From Magnetococcales bacterium (GTDB taxonomy: Bacteria; Pseudomonadota; Magnetococcia; Magnetococcales; DC0425bin3): DNA of 19,697 nucleotides. Shown here one piece after another: positions 1 through 6,728 of this stretch. Each line of letters opens with the position of its first letter. Within the stretch, counting starts at the first letter, position 1. The stretch spans positions 1-19,697 of the forward strand of contig JADGCJ010000057.1 of assembly GCA_015229045.1 (NCBI GenBank), read 5' to 3'. The position numbers and the translations under genes are program-made. The notes under the pieces were generated by a model. The model was given only the letters and a program-made list of their open reading frames with translations, was not told the origin of the DNA and searched no databases.

Positions 1-1
1 C

Positions 2-301
2 TTTTGTCAGAGGGGCGACGGAGCATTCCGGGGCGCGGATATCTCCGATCCTTTGCTTTCCACCGACGAGGCCAAACGCTCTCGTGGCCGGGCTGAAATC
101 GATGCTGGCGAGGCGCTCCAGGAGGTGTCGTTGACCTGTCTGCATCGTCCTGGCTTGATGCCGGGGCAGTTGGTGGAGGTTCACGACGCCCTGATGGGCC
201 GCTCCTGGCGCGGCAAGATTACCTCCGTGAGCCATTCGGCCCAGGGCAACAAACTGATCACTTCTCTGGAGTTGCTGCGCTATGCCGAGTCCTCTCTCTG
301 A
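2..301 (+). CDS. Phage tail/baseplate-type protein, C-terminal part only
   Basis: The reading frame is open from the window edge to a TGA at 299-301, so about the last 99 residues of a longer protein are visible; the 5' end lies outside. The segment starts with a SDPLLSTDEAKRSRGRAEID stretch. It then shows a beta-rich pattern, with HRPGLMPGQLVEV followed by SWRGKITSVSH and an ending LITSLELLRYAESSL. This reminds me of the C-terminal domain of phage tail hub or baseplate proteins, in which a 'GQLVEV...WRGKI..VSH' core is followed by a 'LELLR' strand. I infer a virion assembly role from that resemblance and from the tight overlap with the next small gene, which is typical of tail operons. The exact family cannot be named from this fragment. 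An ATG at 53 is internal and not a convincing start. Confidence 0.55.
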   Translation, partial: FCQRGDGAFRGADISDPLLSTDEAKRSRGRAEIDAGEALQEVSLTCLHRPGLMPGQLVEVHDALMGRSWRGKITSVSHSAQGNKLITSLELLRYAESSL

Positions 302-506
302 TCTGCGTGAAATGCTGTCCGGAAGAGCGTCGGTGGCTGGCCGGGTGGTCTCGGTGGACAATGGGGTGGCGCGGGTGGCCACGGCCCAGGGGGTGGTCGA
401 AGTGTCGCTGGATGGAACCGGGAACGTGGGGGACCGTGTCTCCGTGCGGGATGGGCGCGCGGTGCGGGTGCAGGAGGCGGTGGAGGTGCCGGTGTTCTGG
501 GTATAA
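282..506 (+). CDS. Small phage-module protein of unknown function (74 aa)
   Basis: The ATG at 282 lies 20 nt inside the upstream tail gene and is read in another frame, the kind of translational coupling seen in phage structural operons. The 74-residue product is rich in Val and Gly, with alternating short strands (GRVVSVDNGVARVATAQGVV, then GNVGDRVSVRDGRAVRV). This suggests a small beta-barrel or KOW/OB-like fold; I see no catalytic motif, signal peptide or membrane segment. It ends in VPVFWV with a TAA at 504-506. I infer a tail or baseplate accessory role from position only. The expected next tail genes do not follow: the strand switches at 532 and cargo-type genes begin, so this marks the edge of the phage-like block. 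Confidence 0.6.
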   Translation: MPSPLSDLREMLSGRASVAGRVVSVDNGVARVATAQGVVEVSLDGTGNVGDRVSVRDGRAVRVQEAVEVPVFWV

Positions 507-531
507 TGGTTGGGCAACGGGTATGTTCGGA

Positions 532-903
532 TCAATCATGAGACTTTTGCTTATAAAATTCGTCGATTTCCGGTTCATCCCACCTTCCGGCAACAGGAGC
601 CCATCTATCCAGCATACGTTGAAAATTATTATCATCCGATTTCAGATGAAAGGTGTACAGCCGATTGACGATCTGCTTCATCAGGGCTTTCATCTTGGCA
701 TCGTCGAGGTGAGAGACCTCCGTCCAAGGAATCTCGTTGCCGTCGGCGTCAATGACCCTCACGTCTGAAAAATCCCCTGTCCTGCTGACCGGGACTCGGC
801 CTGCATGAAGATCTTCCAACCGGGTGTTACGGACGCAGAGCATGGCCATCATTTTGGCGAGATTTGCAACCATTCGCTGCTCGAATTGCTTGCTCATTGA
901 CAT
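532..903 (-). CDS. Uncharacterised small protein (about 123 aa)
   Basis: Read leftward from an ATG at 903 to a TGA at 532-534. A TTG at 918 would add five residues and an ATG at 897 would remove two; I prefer 903 because a weak purine-rich stretch lies just upstream. The product begins MSMSKQFEQRMVANLAKMM and contains RLEDLHAGRVP, a TGDFSDVRVIDADG strand pair, EIPWTEVSHL and an alpha-helical MKALMKQIVNRLYTF stretch. It ends in hydrophilic KQKSHD. The pattern looks like a genuine small soluble alpha/beta protein that I have seen annotated only as hypothetical; no function can be assigned. It is transcribed away from the defence operon and has its own candidate promoter (923-951), so it is probably independent of both neighbours. 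Confidence 0.65.
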   Translation of the reverse strand: MSMSKQFEQRMVANLAKMMAMLCVRNTRLEDLHAGRVPVSRTGDFSDVRVIDADGNEIPWTEVSHLDDAKMKALMKQIVNRLYTFHLKSDDNNFQRMLDRWAPVAGRWDEPEIDEFYKQKSHD

Positions 904-922
904 GTTCCGCTCTGACAAAAAT

Positions 923-951
923 CTTATAGAATCTCAACATATTGCCACCAA
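923..951 (-). promoter_or_regulatory. Candidate leftward sigma70 promoter for the 532-903 gene
   Basis: On the minus strand, TATAAG (plus-strand 923-928) matches the -10 consensus in five of six positions. TTGGTG (946-951) lies exactly 17 nt upstream as a weak -35, matching three of six. The -10 is about 20 nt before the ATG at 903. Prediction by eye only. Confidence 0.35.
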
Positions 952-974
952 TTGTCTCCTCGCGCCACAAAGAT

Positions 975-1003
975 GTGGCATCCATATCGTGAACGGCTAT
1001 AAT
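975..1003 (+). promoter_or_regulatory. Candidate rightward sigma70 promoter of the defence operon
   Basis: A perfect TATAAT occurs at 998-1003. GTGGCA at 975-980 is a four-of-six match to the -35 consensus with 17-bp spacing. It lies about 160 nt before the first gene of the operon (1165), leaving a long leader. The -10 box sits inside the palindrome at 997-1022, so a bound protein would block it. Confidence 0.4.
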
Positions 1004-1022
1004 CGACAATGATCGACTATAG
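997..1022. promoter_or_regulatory. 26-bp near-palindrome, candidate operator
   Basis: CTATAATCGA (997-1006), a six-base spacer CAATGA, and TCGACTATAG (1013-1022) form an inverted repeat matching in nine of ten positions. The left arm contains the TATAAT box of the candidate rightward promoter. The symmetry and position fit a repressor operator. The HTH protein encoded at 1165 is one possible ligand, but that link is inference. Confidence 0.4.
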
Positions 1023-1164
1023 TATGCAATGGTCCACTCTTGCCGGGAGTAGAAAGCAGTGATATCGTTGCGACTCAAGCTGCATCCTCAGCACGGGTAG
1101 GTTCGCCGGGGCTATGGGGCGTCCCTCTTGGCATGAGCAGTCAACACCGATTAGGAATTAATGG

Positions 1165-1380
1165 ATGTCCAACGAACCATGGGTCTCTGTCGAGGATGTA
1201 GCCAAACATCTGAGTGTCGCGAAAGACTCGATATACCGATGGATCGAGCATCGAGGATTGCCAGCGCACAAAGTCGGTCGCCTCTGGAAATTCAAGCTTT
1301 CTGAGGTGGACGAGTGGGTCCGTCAGGGTGGCGCGACCACAGTTAGCGATGGTCACCGTGGTGAGGAGAACGAAGGATGA
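1165..1380 (+). CDS. Excisionase/AlpA-type helix-turn-helix DNA-binding protein (71 aa)
   Basis: The 71-residue product carries the winged-HTH pattern of the HTH_17/excisionase family. WVSVEDVAKHLSVAKDSIYRW forms the helix-turn-helix (about residues 6-26), followed by HRGLPAHKVGRLWKFKLSE and a WVRQ helix. Small proteins of this type bind DNA as excision factors or transcription regulators. The start at 1165 has AGGA eight nt upstream (1153-1156); the ATG at 1161 is out of frame. Its TGA overlaps the ATG of the giant helicase by 4 nt, so it is the first gene of the defence operon. No integrase is present, so I favour a regulator of the operon, perhaps acting at the palindrome at 997-1022, over a true excisionase. 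The last ten residues (SDGHRGEENEG) are an acidic, probably disordered tail. Confidence 0.8.
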   Translation: MSNEPWVSVEDVAKHLSVAKDSIYRWIEHRGLPAHKVGRLWKFKLSEVDEWVRQGGATTVSDGHRGEENEG

Positions 1381-4300
1381 CAACCCCTGTGTTGGACATC
1401 TTCTCGCTTCGTGACTTCGTTGTGGACGAGTACCGTCAATTCGCGACTTCATTCACTACAATTCATGCGTCTGATATCAAGGATCAGGTTGAAAAAATTT
1501 ATGCCGAGAATCGCTACTGGCCGGAACCGCTAATCCAGATTAACCCGAACTACAAACGAGCTTCCGACATCAGCACTTTGGTTGAATCTGGCGTTCTCAA
1601 TCCGGTCTGCCGTGAAATTTTTCAAACAGATAACAAGCCACTCACTCTTTATAAACATCAGGAACAGGCGATTGCGCTTGCTTCTGCTGGTGAAAGCTAC
1701 GTCGTCACGACCGGAACGGGGTCGGGTAAGTCCCTGTGCTTTTTTATTCCAATCATACACCGAATACTCACTGACAAGTGCCGTGAAAGCCAAACGCGGA
1801 CCAGAGCGATCATTATTTACCCAATGAATGCACTGGCGAACTCCCAAATCGAGGAACTTTCGAAGTATTTTGATAATATATCAGGTAGAAAACCAATTAC
1901 GTTTGCACGCTATACAGGTCAGGAAAAAGATGAAGAGCGAAAACGGATCGCCGACAACCCACCTGATATTCTGCTTACGAATTTTATGATGCTTGAACTG
2001 CTCATGACAAGGCAGGAGGATATTGATCGTCGCGTCATTGACAACTGCGTTGGACTCCGCTTTCTCGTTCTCGACGAACTTCACACCTATCGAGGCCGAC
2101 AGGGAGCCGATGTCGCTCTGCTTGTCCGCAGGGTTCGTGAACGTCTTAGCCCAGAGAACCTGCAGTGCATCGGGACATCTGCCACAATGGCGAGCGAGGG
2201 GTCTCTGGAGGACAAGAGTCGGGTAGTTTCTGGCGTCGCATCGAAGTTGTTCTCTGTGCCTATCTCAGATAGCAACATCATCGTCGAGACGCTGGAACGT
2301 ATCACTGATCCCACTGCTAGTGCAGCGAGCGTCAAGAACCTGCTCGGTCCGGCAATCGATAGGGGAATTCGCCCAAATATTTCAGATGGCGAGTTATCCA
2401 ACCATCCTCTTGCAGTCTGGGTAGAAACCCGGCTTGGCATCTCCTTCTCCGATATCGATCAACGCTGGGTCCGTGCCCGACCGATGACTGTTTCAGAGGC
2501 GGTCGATGCATTGGCAGAAGAGTCTGGTCGGACTATAGACGCGTGTCGGCAAGCTTTACGCGACTTGCTTCTTGTGTCGAGTATCCCAGAAGTAGAGAGG
2601 ATCCGCTCGGCAGGAAGCAACCAACAGAGCTATTTTGCTTTCAAACTTCATCAGTTTATATCGGGAGCTGGGCATGCGTTCGCTACGCTTGATCCCCCTG
2701 GAAAGCGGGTTGTTACCGTTGATGGACAGCAGTTTCTCCCAGACCACCCCGAAAAACGATTGTACCCTGTACACTTCTGCCGGGAGTGCGGCCACGAATA
2801 CCATCCCGTTCGCCTTGTAGACGACAACGGAAAACTCATGGTTCTGGCACGTGATATTGATGATGCACCGCTTGGTGATGACGAGAAAAGCAACGATAGC
2901 ACCTGTGAAAGAGACATCTTCGGATTCGTTACTATCGATCCTAACGATTCTGGCTTCATCTTCGAAAACAGAGATGAAGATTATCCGGAAACTTGGCTGG
3001 AATATGACGCAAAAGGAAATATTCGTCTGAAACCGTACTATCGTGGGGCGCGAGTACAGCTTTTGCATTTAACACCTGATGGCAGTGTCGGTAGCGGAGT
3101 GAAGACGTGGTTTCTGCCGGGCAAATTTCGTTTCTGCCTACGGTGCGGCAACACTCAAGGTGGTGCATCTCGCGACCGTACCCGCCTCGCATCGCTATCT
3201 GCCGAGGGGCGGAGTTCTGCAACCACTGTGCTTGTCGCAAGTGTGCTTAGATGGATGCATGGTGGCGACTCTGGAATGGATCGATTTACACGCAAGCTGC
3301 TTGGGTTTACGGATAATCGACAGGATGCTGCGCTGCAGGCGGGTCACTTCAACGACTTTCTGTTTGTCAGTCTCATACGTGCGGGCTTTTTAGGCGCACT
3401 TCACGCAGCTGGAGACCGGGGACTTCGCAGTGATGAGTTGGGGGCTGCCCATCAACGCGCGCTTGGTTTTGACAGAGCCGTTTCCGAAATCCGTGCAGAG
3501 TGGCTTCAGGAACCCGGATTGAAAGGATTCAACCTCCAAGAAGCGGAGTCAACGCTTCGGCAGGTGCTTGCATATCGCGTCTGGTTCGACCAGCGCCGTG
3601 GGTGGAGATACACAAACCCTAACCTTGAGCAACTTGGACTTGTCCGCGTCGAGTATCTCGGTCTGGATGAGCTGTGCTCCGACGAAGAGGAATTTGCATC
3701 TGCTCATCCGCTTTTGAAGCATGCAAGTCATAATGTCCGGGCGGTTCTTTATCGAGAACTCTTAGACTATCTCAGAAAATGGATGGCGATCCGTTGCCAA
3801 ATGCTTGATCCTACGGTGATCGAGCAAATGGTCGCACGTTCTCACAGCCGACTACGCTCGCCGTGGGGATTCAGTACCGATGAAAAGCCACAGGGTGCCC
3901 GCTGGCTTATGGTCGCTGCACCCAAGAGGAAACAGAGTTCGTTGCGTGACATGGACCTCGTGGTGCGTGCTGGTTCTCGCAGCAGTTTTGGACAAGCACT
4001 TCGTGCCAGTAGGCTTTGGAATGGGGATGGTGCAATCCGTAATCTGAAATCCAAGGAATTCGACGGGCTCGTAAGTGACCTGCTCCGAATTGCCGTAGTA
4101 CACGGTTTGGTTTCTGAAGAAAGCACTCCATTTGATCAGCCGGGCTGGCGGCTCAACGATGCCTGCATCCTGTTTCGTCCTGGAGACCCAATAACGTCGG
4201 CCCGGCAGTCATCGACAGAGAATGCTTTCTTCCGGGATCTCTACTCAAACCTCGCGACCATGCTGTTTTCTCCAGCGCATCCTCTTTTCGGCTTCGAGGC

Positions 4301-6728
4301 GCGAGAACACACCGCACAAGTTGACAGTGATCGGCGGGCCGTGCGCGAAAAGCGATTCCGTTATGGTGAAAAGGAACAAAATGAACTCGCGGAAGAAGAG
4401 AAGCATCTCCGCGAGATTGGTGAGGCCAACCGTTTCCTTCCTGTTCTTTTCTGCTCGCCGACGATGGAGTTGGGAGTCGATATTTCTGCCCTCAATGTGG
4501 TCCACATGCGCAATGTGCCACCGACACCAGCGAATTACGCGCAGCGAAGCGGTCGAGCCGGACGAAGCGGACAGGCCGCGCTCGTTCTCACATACTCTTC
4601 GTCACAGAGTCCTCATGACCAGTACTTCTTCCGTGACCCCCGTGCCATGGTTCATGGCGAGGTGAAGGCACCTCTGCTTGACTTGGCGAATCGTGATCTG
4701 ATCGACAGTCATCTCCAGGCGGTATGGCTTTCCTGCGTAGATCGACCTCTCGACCCAAGCATTGCTGAACTTCTTGTACTGGTGGATAACGCACGTCCAA
4801 TGGTTCCACCCCTGATCGAGGCCATGCAGCACAAACAGGTTGCGAATCATGCGGTGAAGCGCATTCACCGCATCCTTGATCTGGTGTCAGACGACCTCAC
4901 ACCCCTTCTGGCTCCCTGGTACACGGATCGCGATTCCTACGCGAACGACATCGTGTCCACGGCCATCACGAGGTTCAATCGGGCATTCGACCGGTGGCGT
5001 AATCTTTTTGCCGCAGCTGAGGAGCAGAGGGATGCGGCACGACGGACGATGGATGACTACTCTGCCCCCTATCAGGAAAAGCGGGCAGCGCAGGTTCGCC
5101 ACGCCCAGGCCATCGATCAGCTCAACCTGCTTCAGCGAGGCACGAGCACTCTGTCGAGCGACTTTTATACCTATCGTTACCTCGCCACGGAGGGTTTTCT
5201 CCCTGGCTACAACTTCCCCCGTTTACCTTTGATGGCCTATATTCCGGCAACTTCGGACGGTCGCGGACGGCAAACATACCTGCAACGCCCACGATTCTTG
5301 GCTCTCTCCGAGTTTGGACCTCGCAGCCTCATCTACCACGAAGGACGGGCATTTCGGGTAACTCGAGCCCTCCTATCATTGGGCCAACGCGATAGTGCGA
5401 CGCCCGACGTTCAGTTGCCAACGAAGTCGGTTCGAATATGTACGAGTTGTGGTGCTGGACATTTCGAACAGCAGACTTCTGTTTGTCATGCTTGCGGCGG
5501 TTTGCTGAACGGGGCCGACATGATTAACCATGTTTACCGCATCGAGAATGTCGCCACGCAACCTGTCGAACGCATCACGGCGAACGATGAAGAACGCCAG
5601 CGACAGGGATTCGAGATCCAGACTACGTTTGAATGGGCGGTCCGAGAACACGAACTTGACGTGCGGCGTGCTTTGGCGGCTGATGCCAGTGCCGAGCTGG
5701 TCCGTCTTGCCTACGGCCCTGGAGCAACCATTACCCGGCTCAATAAGGGCCTTCGTCGTCGTGCAAACAAAAGTGTACTAGGATTTTTGATCGATCCCAT
5801 ATCTGGATACTGGGCTAAAAACAGAGACGAAGAGGATGAGGAGAGTAACGATCCAACGGCATCACCACGACAGCCGATCGTCCCAAGTGTACAGGATCGG
5901 AAGAATGCCCTTCTGTTCACGCCGGTCAACGTGGAACTTACTGAGTCCGGGATTGCTACCGTCCAGCATGGGCTGCTTCGAGGAATCGAAGCCGTTTACC
6001 AGCTTGAAGAGGGCGAGATTCTTGCCGAGCCAATGCCAACCCGCGCCATTCGAAAGGGGTTCCTTCTCTACGAAGCCACCGAAGGTGGTGCTGGTGTTCT
6101 CATCCGTTTAGTTACCGAACCAGAGAGCCTTGCCGTTGTAGCCCGAAAAGCACTTCATGTCATGCACTTCGATATCGGGGAAAAGGACAAGATTCCGAAC
6201 GATCCAATGGAACTGGTTGATCAACCAGGGACCGCCTGCGTTGCAGCGTGTTATCGCTGTCTGATGTCATACTACAATCAGCCTGACCACGAATTGCTAG
6301 ACAGGCGTGATCTGGGTGCCCGGGAAATTCTTCTTCGCTTGGCTGCTTCGATCATTACCACCCAAGCTGAAATTGTGGAGGGTTTCGGGATTGCGTCAGT
6401 CACAACAATTGGACACTCCGTGGTCCCTACACCATCAGAAAACATGGAGGAACTGCCGATCAATGCATCGGATGTTAACACCAATCGTTGGTTTGCCGAG
6501 GCATGCCGCCGCAACCTGCCCGCGCCTGATCCGGCATCCGAAGCGAAAGATCATGAGGGGGTATTGCTGTGGCGTCGTCACTACGTTGCGGCTCTCCTGC
6601 CTAATGCTGCTCCGCATGCAAGTTCACAACTTGAGGATATCGGATTTGAGGTCGTCATCTTCAATTCGGCAGAACCATGGGATGCCACGTTCCGACGTCT
6701 TGCCAGTCTGCTTGGGAGGAGTGCATGA
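1377..6728 (+). CDS. Giant DEAD-type helicase with C-terminal zinc/DUF1998-like domain (DISARM DrmA/B-like or Druantia DruE-like)
   Basis: A 1783-residue superfamily 2 helicase. Visible motifs are a Q-motif-like YKHQEQAI (about 92-99), Walker A TGTGSGKS (112-119), YPMNALANSQ (148-157), Walker B/DEAD-position LDELH (232-236) and GTSAT (266-270). The second RecA-like domain follows far downstream, with SPTMELGVDI (about 1028) and QRSGRAGR (1056-1063). Between them sit two separated CxxC pairs (C468/C471 and C587/C590), probably one split zinc site. The C-terminal part has a CxxC...CxxC ribbon (about 1355-1375), YEATEGGAGVL, and CVAACYRCLMSYYNQPDHEL (about 1620-1640), the DUF1998 hallmark. Its length equals DrmA plus DrmB, but it also fits the long DruE proteins of Druantia. 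It presumably translocates on DNA using ATP. GAGGAG (1363-1368) precedes the ATG. The 4-nt overlaps at both ends indicate coupling. Confidence 0.85.
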   Translation: MTTPVLDIFSLRDFVVDEYRQFATSFTTIHASDIKDQVEKIYAENRYWPEPLIQINPNYKRASDISTLVESGVLNPVCREIFQTDNKPLTLYKHQEQAIALASAGESYVVTTGTGSGKSLCFFIPIIHRILTDKCRESQTRTRAIIIYPMNALANSQIEELSKYFDNISGRKPITFARYTGQEKDEERKRIADNPPDILLTNFMMLELLMTRQEDIDRRVIDNCVGLRFLVLDELHTYRGRQGADVALLVRRVRERLSPENLQCIGTSATMASEGSLEDKSRVVSGVASKLFSVPISDSNIIVETLERITDPTASAASVKNLLGPAIDRGIRPNISDGELSNHPLAVWVETRLGISFSDIDQRWVRARPMTVSEAVDALAEESGRTIDACRQALRDLLLVSSIPEVERIRSAGSNQQSYFAFKLHQFISGAGHAFATLDPPGKRVVTVDGQQFLPDHPEKRLYPVHFCRECGHEYHPVRLVDDNGKLMVLARDIDDAPLGDDEKSNDSTCERDIFGFVTIDPNDSGFIFENRDEDYPETWLEYDAKGNIRLKPYYRGARVQLLHLTPDGSVGSGVKTWFLPGKFRFCLRCGNTQGGASRDRTRLASLSAEGRSSATTVLVASVLRWMHGGDSGMDRFTRKLLGFTDNRQDAALQAGHFNDFLFVSLIRAGFLGALHAAGDRGLRSDELGAAHQRALGFDRAVSEIRAEWLQEPGLKGFNLQEAESTLRQVLAYRVWFDQRRGWRYTNPNLEQLGLVRVEYLGLDELCSDEEEFASAHPLLKHASHNVRAVLYRELLDYLRKWMAIRCQMLDPTVIEQMVARSHSRLRSPWGFSTDEKPQGARWLMVAAPKRKQSSLRDMDLVVRAGSRSSFGQALRASRLWNGDGAIRNLKSKEFDGLVSDLLRIAVVHGLVSEESTPFDQPGWRLNDACILFRPGDPITSARQSSTENAFFRDLYSNLATMLFSPAHPLFGFEAREHTAQVDSDRRAVREKRFRYGEKEQNELAEEEKHLREIGEANRFLPVLFCSPTMELGVDISALNVVHMRNVPPTPANYAQRSGRAGRSGQAALVLTYSSSQSPHDQYFFRDPRAMVHGEVKAPLLDLANRDLIDSHLQAVWLSCVDRPLDPSIAELLVLVDNARPMVPPLIEAMQHKQVANHAVKRIHRILDLVSDDLTPLLAPWYTDRDSYANDIVSTAITRFNRAFDRWRNLFAAAEEQRDAARRTMDDYSAPYQEKRAAQVRHAQAIDQLNLLQRGTSTLSSDFYTYRYLATEGFLPGYNFPRLPLMAYIPATSDGRGRQTYLQRPRFLALSEFGPRSLIYHEGRAFRVTRALLSLGQRDSATPDVQLPTKSVRICTSCGAGHFEQQTSVCHACGGLLNGADMINHVYRIENVATQPVERITANDEERQRQGFEIQTTFEWAVREHELDVRRALAADASAELVRLAYGPGATITRLNKGLRRRANKSVLGFLIDPISGYWAKNRDEEDEESNDPTASPRQPIVPSVQDRKNALLFTPVNVELTESGIATVQHGLLRGIEAVYQLEEGEILAEPMPTRAIRKGFLLYEATEGGAGVLIRLVTEPESLAVVARKALHVMHFDIGEKDKIPNDPMELVDQPGTACVAACYRCLMSYYNQPDHELLDRRDLGAREILLRLAASIITTQAEIVEGFGIASVTTIGHSVVPTPSENMEELPINASDVNTNRWFAEACRRNLPAPDPASEAKDHEGVLLWRRHYVAALLPNAAPHASSQLEDIGFEVVIFNSAEPWDATFRRLASLLGRSA

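Noticed and set aside
1165..1380. True phage excisionase
   Set aside because: The HTH family fits, but no integrase is present and the gene is translationally coupled to the helicase, so a regulator is more likely.
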